This document shows, one piece after another, positions 50,523 to 57,631 of a stretch of 60,490 bases of DNA. The translations under genes were made by a program, and so were the position numbers. Each line of letters begins with the position of its first letter. Within the stretch, counting starts at the first letter, position 1. Origin of the DNA: Clostridiales bacterium (GTDB taxonomy: Bacteria > Bacillota > Clostridia > Oscillospirales > CAG-272); contig JAEEYP010000078.1 in NCBI GenBank assembly GCA_016288155.1, positions 1-60,490 of the forward strand, in the 5' to 3' direction. Below the pieces are notes generated by a model. That model was not told the origin of the DNA. It saw only the letters and a list, made by a program, of their open reading frames with translations, and searched no databases.

Positions 50523-51364
50523 GTATGCCGTCCGGAAAATCGTACGTCGGAAAAGCGAAGCGCCGCCGCCGCATACGGATTTTGATTCTCTGCGGTCTCC
50601 TCATCGCGGTGCTCCTCGCCGCGGTCCTGCTCGGGAAGCTGCTCAAGGACCGGCTGGACCGCACCTCGCCGCTGCTCTCCCTGACGGCACAAAAGGTCAC
50701 GCTCGACGAATATCCGACAGCGGAAGAGGTGTTCCGCCCGGCAAGCCACGACGGAGACGCCGGCGGCAGCTTCGGACTGATCGAACCGGATCTGTACGCC
50801 GACGACGCGCAGCGCCGCGAGGCGTGCGCGCTCATCGCGGCGCTGTACGACGGCGTCTCGCTCGCCCCCGACGCCGAAGCGGAATCGGCCGCCGCGCTGA
50901 TCCGCTGCGCACACGAACACCCGCTGACCGTGTCCGCCGTCCTTCCCGGCGATGTCGATCCGTCGAAGCTCGCCGCGCTCGCGGAGGCGGGCGCGGATGA
51001 GATCATCCTCACGCACGTCTGCGGCACGTCGCTCACCGCGCAGGCGCTCTCGATCCTGTGCGAGCTGACGGACGATCTGCACGCGCTCTATCCGGCGCTG
51101 CGCGTCGGCTTCGCCCTCTCTCCGGAGGTATTCGGCGACGGCATGTCCGCCGTATACCTCGAAACGCTCTCCGAGCGGGCGGATCTTCTGCTCCTCGACG
51201 CGCGGGAGGCGGAGGATCCGGGCGCGCTGTGCGCCGCCCTCGCCGGGAGCATCCGCTACTATCCGCTGCGCGTCCTGATCGCGGGAGAGGAGGCCGCCGT
51301 CTCCGCCCTCCGCTACGCCCTGCAGGAAGCAGGGATCCGTTCCGTACAGATCGCCGCCCGCTGA
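50519..51364 (+). CDS. Membrane-anchored hypothetical protein
   Basis: A 281-residue protein: a very basic cytoplasmic N-terminus, one membrane helix (about 20-42), then an extracytoplasmic domain. The domain has alternating helix/strand segments such as 'LTVSAVLPGDVDPSKLAALAEAGADEIILTHVC' and 'LRVGFALSPEVFGDGMSAVYLETLSERADLLLLDARE', which look like a TIM-barrel scaffold without an obvious catalytic pair. ATGA overlap with the PpiC lipoprotein gene suggests joint work at the cell surface. I do not recognise the family. Confidence 0.7.
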   Translation: MSMPSGKSYVGKAKRRRRIRILILCGLLIAVLLAAVLLGKLLKDRLDRTSPLLSLTAQKVTLDEYPTAEEVFRPASHDGDAGGSFGLIEPDLYADDAQRREACALIAALYDGVSLAPDAEAESAAALIRCAHEHPLTVSAVLPGDVDPSKLAALAEAGADEIILTHVCGTSLTAQALSILCELTDDLHALYPALRVGFALSPEVFGDGMSAVYLETLSERADLLLLDAREAEDPGALCAALAGSIRYYPLRVLIAGEEAAVSALRYALQEAGIRSVQIAAR

Positions 51365-51379
51365 GAGGAGGAAACGGCC

Positions 51380-52405
51380 ATGGGATCCGACGCATTCTCC
51401 GGCGTTCCCCGCGTCGTCCTCGACCGGGAGCTCTCCGTCCTCGCCGCGGACGAGGCGGCGCGCGCCTGCGGGATCCTGCCCGGCGAGCGGCTCGTTCCCC
51501 TGCAGGGGGAATGCGAGCGGCGGCGTCATGCGGCGTGTTTTTCCCGCGCGGCGAACACGCGCTACGACCCGCTCGGCGATCCCCAGAACGCCGCCCTGTT
51601 CCGGCTCCGGCCCGTGGGCGGTCATACCGTTCTGTACGTGGAATACGCCTATACGCTGTCGGAATGCAGAGCGTGCGGCGCGCTGTTTGCCGACATGCGT
51701 TCCTATCTGTCCGCATCCCTTCCCCGCCGCAAAGAGAGCCTTTCCCTGCTCATTCAGGCGGGCTTTTCTTTTTCCGCGCCCGCCCGGGACGCGGCGGATG
51801 CTCTGACGGAGGAAGCCGGATACGCCGCCCGCCGCGCCCGCGTGCCCTCGCGGCGGGGGATCGCGTGGGAGCTCGGAACGCTCGTGCGCTGTTATCTGCG
51901 CGGCGCCGCGGCACGGAACGTGATGCCGGACTGCGCCGTGCGCGCCGCGGCGTCCGAAGCGCCGCTCTTTACCGGAGCGGATCCCGAAAGCCTCCTTCTG
52001 ATCCTCGCCCTGACACTGCGCGCGTGCGGCGATATCTCCTCGAACCGGACGGTCGACGTCTCATGCGAAGCGGAAAGCGGTGCGTGCCTTCTCTCTCTGT
52101 CCACCGAGGCGCCGGCGCTCGCGTCCTTGCTCGTCTTCACGTCGGATCTGTGCGCCGTCGCGCCGCGCTCCCCGTCGCAGCCCGGTCTTTTCGCCGCGGA
52201 ATATATCGCCGGCATGTGCGGCTACGGGATCGCCGTCACGGGAGAGGACAGCCGCATCCGCATCTCGTTCCGGCTGCCCGCCGCCTCCCCGGACGACCTC
52301 TTCCGCTCTCCCTTCGAGACGGAGCGCCTGCTGGCTCCCGTCGTCGAAGCCGTGCTGCGTATCCTGTCCCTACCGGACGATCAGCAAAAGCACGAGCACC
52401 CATAA
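51380..52405 (+). CDS. Hypothetical protein, possible degenerate PAS/HATPase
   Basis: A 341-residue soluble protein. The first 60 residues ('VVLDRELSVLAADEAARACGILPGERL') read like a PAS-type sensor start. Residues about 205-300 ('ADPESLLLILALTLRACGDISS' to 'FAAEYIAGMCGYGIAVTGED' and 'RISFRLP') follow the rhythm of a GHKL ATPase, but the N, G1 and G2 boxes are not intact. This may be a catalytically dead histidine-kinase-like protein. GAGGAGG lies 9 bases before the ATG, 15 bases after the previous gene. Its end overlaps the convergent gene by 36 bases. Confidence 0.6.
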   Translation: MGSDAFSGVPRVVLDRELSVLAADEAARACGILPGERLVPLQGECERRRHAACFSRAANTRYDPLGDPQNAALFRLRPVGGHTVLYVEYAYTLSECRACGALFADMRSYLSASLPRRKESLSLLIQAGFSFSAPARDAADALTEEAGYAARRARVPSRRGIAWELGTLVRCYLRGAAARNVMPDCAVRAAASEAPLFTGADPESLLLILALTLRACGDISSNRTVDVSCEAESGACLLSLSTEAPALASLLVFTSDLCAVAPRSPSQPGLFAAEYIAGMCGYGIAVTGEDSRIRISFRLPAASPDDLFRSPFETERLLAPVVEAVLRILSLPDDQQKHEHP

Positions 52406-52786
52406 CACGTCCGCCGCGCCTTCCCCTTCCGTGCAGAGGAGCAGGATCACCGCGAGGAGCAGAAGTTCCTCCCGTTCGAGCCCCGCAAGGAGCGCGGGGA
52501 ACCCGCCTGTTTCCGCGGGCTTCTCCGGCGTACACTCCAACGCCATCTCCGGCTCGTTCTTCGGCGCCGCGTCTGCCGCGCCGGCAGGCGAAGACGTTCC
52601 CCTCCCCTCGTCTTTCCCCGCCGCCGGAGGCGGCGCGGGGGGGAGCGGGCACGCCCGTTCGCTTCGTACCGCCGCGGTCCCGTTCCCCGTCCGCACAAAG
52701 ACGCTTCCGCCGTATCCGGGCGGGACGCGTCCCCCGTATCCGTCCGACGCGGCGCGCGCCGCCCCCATCCGATTCCGGCTGTACAT
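52370..52786 (-). CDS. Small protein with hydrophobic Leu-rich C-terminus
   Basis: A 138-residue protein: a Gly/Ala/Pro-rich low-complexity N-terminal two thirds, then a C-terminal block 'REELLLLAVILLLCTEGEGAADVLWVLVLLLIVR'. I recognise this pattern (two short Leu runs split by an acidic turn) from clostridial proteins of unknown function that often accompany the two genes upstream. GAGGTGAGG precedes the ATG. It is the third gene of a small minus-strand operon. The weak, repetitive N-terminus makes the exact start less certain. A link to the spore envelope is only a guess. Confidence 0.6.
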   Translation of the reverse strand: MYSRNRMGAARAASDGYGGRVPPGYGGSVFVRTGNGTAAVRSERACPLPPAPPPAAGKDEGRGTSSPAGAADAAPKNEPEMALECTPEKPAETGGFPALLAGLEREELLLLAVILLLCTEGEGAADVLWVLVLLLIVR

Positions 52787-52795
52787 CGCCTCACC

Positions 52796-53176
52796 TCACC
52801 CTTTCGGCTTCGGCGCTTCCAGCCCGCCGAGCAGATCCGTCACCTCCGTGACGCGCAGGATCTGATCGACCGCGCCGCGGCGCTTTTCGTTCAGGTACGG
52901 ACGGAGCGCGCTGAGGAGCTTCTTCCGCTTTTCCGCGTCCGCCGCGCTCTGCGCGCCGTCCGCGCCCGTCCCCCCGCCCTGCACGAGCGGGCGGAGCGCC
53001 TCCATCATCTGCGGCAGCTTCTGCATCATGTCCTCCGTCACGGCGGGCGTCGATGGGGCGTTCCCGCTCTCTCCGCCGCGCAGACCTGCCAACAGCTTCC
53101 CGACGGACGGATCGGCGGCGATCGCCGCCACCGCGTCCCGCAGCTGCTCCTCCGATATTCCCTTCTCTCCGCTCAC
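52796..53176 (-). CDS. Small hypothetical protein, Clostridia-type
   Basis: A 126-residue charged, helical protein starting with GTG at 53176, which overlaps the previous stop by four bases (GTGA). The C-terminal half 'KRKKLLSALRPYLNEKRRGAVDQILRVTEVTDLL' follows a pattern I recall from many clostridial genomes, where it sits beside the Leu-rich-tail protein; I know of no function. A Gly/Ala-rich linker separates an N-terminal 'SEEQLRDAVAAIAADPSVGKLL' helix. The reading frame is open further upstream, but that part is the antisense-like overlap with the preceding gene. Confidence 0.66.
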   Translation of the reverse strand: MSGEKGISEEQLRDAVAAIAADPSVGKLLAGLRGGESGNAPSTPAVTEDMMQKLPQMMEALRPLVQGGGTGADGAQSAADAEKRKKLLSALRPYLNEKRRGAVDQILRVTEVTDLLGGLEAPKPKG

Positions 53177-53412
53177 CGTCCGCCGCCTCCTCTCCGCGCG
53201 TCGTGATACGTCTGCGTGAGCGCCTCGAGCCGCGCCGTATCCTCCGGCGTGACCGACGCGAGCGTCCGCCGCAGCGCGTCGAAGTCGATCTTCTGCCGCA
53301 GGCGCGGCGGCGCCTCCAGTCCGAGCCCGGACGCCAGCATGCGCACCGCCTGCCAGAGTTTCTCGTCGCTCTTCTCGGCATAAGCGTGCACGGTACGGAT
53401 ATCCACCTTCAT
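53173..53412 (-). CDS. Small hypothetical protein (first of the trio)
   Basis: A 79-residue helical protein with 'MKVDIRTVHAYAEKSDEKLWQAVRML' and a second helix 'DFDALRRTLASVTPEDTARLEALTQTY'; Gly/Arg tail. AGGAGG lies 13 bases before the ATG, a long spacing. A possible promoter (TTGGCA, 18 bases, TATAGT; 53469-53440) precedes it. Coupled by GTGA to the next gene. The trio is conserved in Clostridia as far as I recall. Function unknown. Confidence 0.66.
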   Translation of the reverse strand: MKVDIRTVHAYAEKSDEKLWQAVRMLASGLGLEAPPRLRQKIDFDALRRTLASVTPEDTARLEALTQTYHDARRGGGGR

Positions 53413-53497
53413 AACAGCACATCACCCTCCTTTGCTCTCACTATATGCGCGCGGCGCGCGTCTTGCCAATGCCGCGCCGAAAGGAACGTCATAATTT

Positions 53498-54019
53498 ATG
53501 AAGATCCTCGTTTTTTCCGATTCGCACGGCGACGCGGACGGGATGCGGGAGGCGCTCGCCGCCCACCGGACGGCGGACGCCGCCGTCTTCTGCGGCGACG
53601 GTCTGCGCGATTTCGACGACGCGATGCGGGACTTCCCGCTCACGGCGCGGCTCGCCGTGACGGGCAACTGCGATGCCTCATCCATGCTCGCCGCCCTCGG
53701 CGTCTGTGCCCAGCCGGAGATCCTCGTCGAGCTCGAAGGCGTCCGTTTCCTCATCCTGCACGGGAACGCGCATCACGTCCGCGAAGGATACGACGTCCTG
53801 CTCGCGTACGCGGGACAGCGCCGCGCGGACGCCGTGCTCTTCGGCCATACGCATCTCCCGGAGAACAGCGTGCACCGCGATCCGATCAACCCGGAACACA
53901 GGATCCTGCTCTTCAATCCCGGATCCGTCGGGCGGTCGATCGTCCGTCCGTACGGGATCGTCACGGCGGAGGGCGGCGCCGTCTCCGCCGAGCACCGCCG
54001 CCTGACGGACATAACGTGA
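53498..54019 (+). CDS. YfcE-like metallophosphoesterase
   Basis: A 173-residue calcineurin-like phosphodiesterase of the MJ0936/YfcE group. Metal-binding motifs in order: 'SDSHGD' (7-12), 'FCGDG' (about 31-35), 'TGNCD' (about 54-58), 'LHGNAHH' (about 86-92), 'GHTH' (about 113-116), and 'NPGS' near the end. In many relatives the third motif is GNHD/GNCD, so it is intact. It would hydrolyse phosphodiesters in the cytoplasm; substrate unknown. AAAGGA precedes the ATG. It lies directly upstream of the attenuator-controlled aromatic operon but ends before that promoter. Confidence 0.88.
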   Translation: MKILVFSDSHGDADGMREALAAHRTADAAVFCGDGLRDFDDAMRDFPLTARLAVTGNCDASSMLAALGVCAQPEILVELEGVRFLILHGNAHHVREGYDVLLAYAGQRRADAVLFGHTHLPENSVHRDPINPEHRILLFNPGSVGRSIVRPYGIVTAEGGAVSAEHRRLTDIT

Positions 54020-54065
54020 GGCGGCAAAAATGCAGGACGGCGGCGCAAAAATTGCAGATTTGCCC

Positions 54066-54095
54066 TTGACAGCGCTCCCCGTGCTGTGTTATAAT
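54066..54095 (+). promoter_or_regulatory. Sigma-A promoter of the aromatic amino acid operon
   Basis: TTGACA (54066-54071), 18 bases, TATAAT (54090-54095). It is 35 bases before the leader peptide and about 250 bases before pheA. Confidence 0.86.
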
Positions 54096-54129
54096 TACGG
54101 TAACGACTTACCGCGGGAAGGAGAACATC

Positions 54130-54249
54130 ATGAAACAGGTTTTGTCTGTATCCGGCCGTTCTTCCTTCCTCTTTACGTTCGTTCGCTATTACGCGGGCTT
54201 TTCTTTCTATTATTTTTGGTCCCGGCCTGCGGACTGCGTCCGAATGTAA
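54130..54249 (+). CDS. Phe/Tyr-rich leader peptide (attenuator)
   Basis: A 39-codon frame from ATG 54130 to TAA 54247-54249, with AAGGAG 6-7 bases upstream. Codons 13-30 hold six Phe, four Tyr and one Trp (segments FLFTF, RYYAGFSFYYFW); outside this block there are no further Phe, Tyr or Trp codons. It lies between the operon promoter and a terminator that precedes pheA. This is the design of PheL-like control peptides: ribosome stalling at Phe/Tyr codons would change downstream folding. The peptide itself probably has no other task. Confidence 0.82.
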   Translation: MKQVLSVSGRSSFLFTFVRYYAGFSFYYFWSRPADCVRM

Positions 54250-54308
54250 GAACGGACTTTTCGATCGAAAAGCGGTTCTGTCATCGGACAGAGCCGCTTC
54301 TTTATATT
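54230..54308 (+). promoter_or_regulatory. Attenuator: competing hairpins ahead of pheA
   Basis: CGGAC (54230-54234) can pair with GTCCG (54238-54242) at the end of the leader peptide frame. GTCCG can also pair with CGGAC at 54253-54257 or at 54285-54289 in the terminator. An antiterminator can form from AGAAC (54249-54253) with GTTCT (54275-54279), enclosing the palindrome 54257-54272; it uses bases of the terminator's left arm, so the two exclude each other. Confidence 0.72.
54270..54308 (+). terminator. Attenuator terminator before pheA
   Basis: A 13-bp stem (54270-54282 with 54287-54299, one G-U pair) with a 4-base loop ATCG, followed by CTTTATATT. It would stop transcription before pheA when aromatic amino acids are plentiful. 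Confidence 0.8.
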
Positions 54309-54344
54309 CATATTCGCGTGGCAAACACGGAAAAGGAGACCGAC

Positions 54345-55457
54345 ATGAGTGATCTGAATCGCGCGCGCAGCGAGATCGCCGAGGCGGACCGGCAGATCGC
54401 GGCGCTCTTCGAACGCCGCATGGCGGCGGTCCGCGAGGTGGCGGCGTACAAAAAGGAGCACGGCCTGCCGATCCGCGACCCCAAGCAGGAAGAAGCCGTC
54501 CTCGCCCGCAGCGCGCAGTACGTCCGGGACCCGGAGATGCGTTCCTATTACGTCCGGCTGCTCGAGGAAACGATGGCGCTCTCGCGCCAGTATCAGCACC
54601 GGCTGATGGACGGGATCCGCGTCGCGTACAGCGGCGTGCCCGGCGCCTTCGCCCACATTGCCGCGCGCCGCATTTTCCCCGAAGGGGAACACCTCGCCTT
54701 CTCCGGTTTCGAGGAGGCGTACGCTTCCGTCATGCGCGGCGAGAGCGACTGCGCCGTGCTCCCGATCGAGAACAGCTACGCGGGGGACGTCGGTCCGGTG
54801 ACCGACCTGATGTTCCGCGGCAGCCTGTTCGTGAACGGCGTGTACGATCTCCCCGTCGTCCAGAACCTGCTCGGGCTGCCCGGCGCGTCGCCGGACACGG
54901 TCCGCACCGTGCTCAGCCATCCGCAGGCGCTCAGTCAGTGCGCGGAATACATCCGCCGCCGCGGCCTGCGCACCGAGGAGGCGCCGAACACCGCCGTCGC
55001 CGCGCAGACCGTCGCTGAGAAGGGCGACCCGACGCTTGCCGCCATCGCCAGCGCGGAAACGGCGTCGCTGTACGGGCTGAGCATCCTCGACCACGACATC
55101 AACGAGTCCGCCGAGAACACGACGCGCTTCGCCGTTTTCTCCCGCTCGGAGAACACCGCCGAGCTGCCGCGCGACCGCGCGCATTTCATCCTGCTCTTCT
55201 CCGTCAAAAACGTCGCGGGCGCGCTCGCACAGGCGATCCGCGTCATCGGCGACTTCGGCTTCAATATGAAGGCGCTGCGCAGCCGTCCGATGCGCGAGCA
55301 GGCGTGGCAGTACTATTTCTACGTGGAGGCGGAGGGGGACGAGCGCTCCGAGAACGGCAGACGAATGCTGGAGACGCTCCGCGCACACTGCGGGATGCTG
55401 AAGGTCGTCGGTCACTACGCAGCGGGAGACGGCAGCCCGCGGGGAGGCGCCGAATGA
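54345..55457 (+). CDS. pheA: Bifunctional chorismate mutase/prephenate dehydratase
   Basis: A 370-residue fusion. An AroQ-type chorismate mutase (about 1-85, with 'RQIAALFERRMAAVREVAAYKKEHGLPI') makes prephenate. A prephenate dehydratase domain (about 91-268) makes phenylpyruvate; its catalytic Thr260-Arg261-Phe262 is intact. A C-terminal ACT domain (about 280-355) with 'AGALAQAI' and 'LRSRPMRE', close to the Phe-binding GALV and ESRP motifs, implies feedback inhibition. AAAAGGAG lies 6-7 bases before the ATG. It is first after the attenuator and is coupled to aroB by ATGA. It occupies the phenylalanine branch, while the rest of the operon makes chorismate. Confidence 0.93.
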   Translation: MSDLNRARSEIAEADRQIAALFERRMAAVREVAAYKKEHGLPIRDPKQEEAVLARSAQYVRDPEMRSYYVRLLEETMALSRQYQHRLMDGIRVAYSGVPGAFAHIAARRIFPEGEHLAFSGFEEAYASVMRGESDCAVLPIENSYAGDVGPVTDLMFRGSLFVNGVYDLPVVQNLLGLPGASPDTVRTVLSHPQALSQCAEYIRRRGLRTEEAPNTAVAAQTVAEKGDPTLAAIASAETASLYGLSILDHDINESAENTTRFAVFSRSENTAELPRDRAHFILLFSVKNVAGALAQAIRVIGDFGFNMKALRSRPMREQAWQYYFYVEAEGDERSENGRRMLETLRAHCGMLKVVGHYAAGDGSPRGGAE

Positions 55458-56467
55458 CGCTCACCGTACGGCTCGGCGAACACGGCTATGATATCACCGT
55501 CGAGCGCGGCGCGCTCAGCCGTGCCGGAGAGATCTTCTCTCTTTCGCGCCGGGTGCTCGTCGTGACGGACGACGGCGTTCCGGCGCAGTACGCCCGCGCC
55601 GTCGCCGCGCAGTGCGCCGACCCGCTCGTCGTGACCGTCCCCGCCGGAGAGGGAAGCAAATCGATGGAAACGTGCTCCGCGCTCCTGTCGCGGATGCTCG
55701 ACGCCGGCTTCACCCGGCACGACTGCGTCGCCGCCGTCGGCGGCGGCGTCGTCGGCGATCTGGCGGGGCTGTGCGCCGCCCTCTACATGCGCGGCGTCGA
55801 TTTCTGCAATGTCCCGACGACCGTCCTCTCGCAGGTGGATTCCTCCATCGGCGGGAAGACCGCCGTGAATCTGGACGGCGTCAAGAACGTCGTCGGCGCG
55901 TTCTATCAGCCGCGCGCCGTCCTGATCGACCCGGACGTGCTCGCCACGCTCCCGGCGCGGCAGATCGCGGCGGGAACGGCGGAGGCCGTCAAAATGGCGA
56001 TGACCTCGGACGCCGCCTTCTTCTCCCTCTTCGAGGGGGACGCCGCGCCGCCGCCGGAGGAGATCATCCTGCGCGCGCTGCGGATCAAGGGCTCCGTCGT
56101 CGAGCAGGACGAACGGGAGACCGGTCTGCGGCAGATCCTCAATTTCGGACACACGATCGGACACGGGATCGAAGCCGCCGCGCCCGATCACGGACTTCTG
56201 CACGGCGAATGCGTCGCGCTCGGCATGATCCCGATGTGCTCGGACGCGGCGCGCGCGCGGCTGCTCCCCGTTCTGCGCCGTCTCGGGCTCCCGACGTCCT
56301 GCGAAGTCGACGCGGATGCCGTGTACGCCGCCATGCTCCATGACAAGAAGGCGGACGGCGACGCGGTGACCGTCGTCGAGGTCGAAACGATCGGCGCCTG
56401 CCGCCGGCGCTCCCTTCCCTTTTCCGCTCTGCGGGAAAGGATCGCGCGGATCACACGGAAAAACTGA
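55454..56467 (+). CDS. aroB: 3-Dehydroquinate synthase
   Basis: A 337-residue NAD-dependent enzyme that converts DAHP to 3-dehydroquinate, the second shikimate step. Seen: 'VPAGEGSKS' (about 72-80), 'GGGVVGDLAG' (about 98-107), 'VPTTVLSQVDSSIGGKTAVN', 'AEAVKMAM' and the zinc ligands in 'FGHTIGHGIE' and 'HGECVALGM'. The start codon lies in an ATGA overlap with pheA. No gene for DAHP synthase is in the window. Confidence 0.95.
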   Translation: MTLTVRLGEHGYDITVERGALSRAGEIFSLSRRVLVVTDDGVPAQYARAVAAQCADPLVVTVPAGEGSKSMETCSALLSRMLDAGFTRHDCVAAVGGGVVGDLAGLCAALYMRGVDFCNVPTTVLSQVDSSIGGKTAVNLDGVKNVVGAFYQPRAVLIDPDVLATLPARQIAAGTAEAVKMAMTSDAAFFSLFEGDAAPPPEEIILRALRIKGSVVEQDERETGLRQILNFGHTIGHGIEAAAPDHGLLHGECVALGMIPMCSDAARARLLPVLRRLGLPTSCEVDADAVYAAMLHDKKADGDAVTVVEVETIGACRRRSLPFSALRERIARITRKN

Positions 56468-56512
56468 CGCCAAAGCGAAGCGAAAGCATTCGCGGAAAGG
56501 CAGGATACGGCA

Positions 56513-57631
56513 ATGAAAAACACCTTCGGTCAAAGCCTCACCGTCACTCTCTTCGGAGAAAGCCACGGGGAGGAGATCGGCGCAGTCCTCGACGGGCTCG
56601 CCCCCGGCATCCCGGTGGACGAGGAGGCGATCCGCGCCCGCCTCGCGCTCCGGCGTCCCGCCGGGCGCATCTCCACGGCGCGGCGGGAGCCGGATGAATT
56701 CCGGATCGTCAGCGGCGTCTTCCGCCAACGGACGACCGGGACGCCGCTGTGCATCCTGATCCCGAACACCGCGGCGCACAGCGCGGACTACGAGGCGGCG
56801 CGCGCGCTCGCCCGCCCCGGCCACGCGGACTACACCGCGTACCGCAAATACCACGGATACGAAGACTACCGCGGCGGCGGACATTTCAGCGGCCGCCTGA
56901 CGGCGGCGCTCACTGCGGCGGGCGCGATCGTTCTCTCCGCGCTCGCGGCGCGGGGCGTCCGGATCGGGACGCACGTGCTCCGCTGCGCCGGGATCCCGGA
57001 CCGCCCCTTCGGCGATATCGCCGCCGATCTGACCGCGCTCGAGGGACGCGCCTTCGGCGTCCTTGACGAGACGGCGGGCGAGCGGATGATCCGCGGGATC
57101 GAGGCTGCCGCCGAAGCCGGCGACAGCGTCGGCGGCGTCACGGAGACGGCGATACTCGGTCTCCCCGCCGGCGTCGGGGAGCCGTGGTTCGACTCGCTCG
57201 AGAGCACGCTCTCCCATATGCTGTTCAGCATCCCCGCCGTCAAGGGCGTCCAGTTCGGGGACGGCTTCGCGCTCGCGGAAATGCGCGGCAGCGAAGCAAA
57301 CGATCCCTTCCGGATGGAAGACGGACGGGTAGTGACCGTCTCGAACCATAACGGCGGCGTGAACGGCGGGATCTCGAACGGGATGCCCGTACTCTTGAGG
57401 TGCGCCGTCAAACCGACGCCCTCCATCTTCCGCGAGCAGCAGACGGTCGACTTTGTGCGCGGCGAGAACGCGGCGCTGACGCTGACCGGGCGGCACGATC
57501 CTGCCGTCGTCCACCGCGCGCGCGCGGTCATCGACTGCGCGGCGGCGCTCGCCGTCGCCGATGCGCTCGCCGTGCGGTACGGCACGGACGCGCTCGCCCG
57601 CGGCTGGGAAAAGGACGGAGGCGCCGAATGA
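56513..57631 (+). CDS. aroC: Chorismate synthase
   Basis: A 372-residue FMN-dependent enzyme that makes chorismate from EPSP. Family blocks: 'GQSLTVTLFGESHGEEIGAVLDGLAPG' at the N-terminus (signature 1), 'RPGHADYTAYRKY' and 'RGGGHFSGRLTAAL' in the middle, and 'GRHDPAVVHRARAVIDCAAAL' near the end. AAAGG lies upstream of the ATG, 45 bases after aroB, the only real gap within the operon after pheA. The stop overlaps the aroE-aroK start. Confidence 0.95.
   Translation: MKNTFGQSLTVTLFGESHGEEIGAVLDGLAPGIPVDEEAIRARLALRRPAGRISTARREPDEFRIVSGVFRQRTTGTPLCILIPNTAAHSADYEAARALARPGHADYTAYRKYHGYEDYRGGGHFSGRLTAALTAAGAIVLSALAARGVRIGTHVLRCAGIPDRPFGDIAADLTALEGRAFGVLDETAGERMIRGIEAAAEAGDSVGGVTETAILGLPAGVGEPWFDSLESTLSHMLFSIPAVKGVQFGDGFALAEMRGSEANDPFRMEDGRVVTVSNHNGGVNGGISNGMPVLLRCAVKPTPSIFREQQTVDFVRGENAALTLTGRHDPAVVHRARAVIDCAAALAVADALAVRYGTDALARGWEKDGGAE

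Noticed and set aside
51058-52851. A 597-codon frame overlapping the genes around 51-53 kb
   Set aside because: Arg/Pro/Ala-rich composition without motifs; the other frames have ribosome-binding sites and protein-like sequence.
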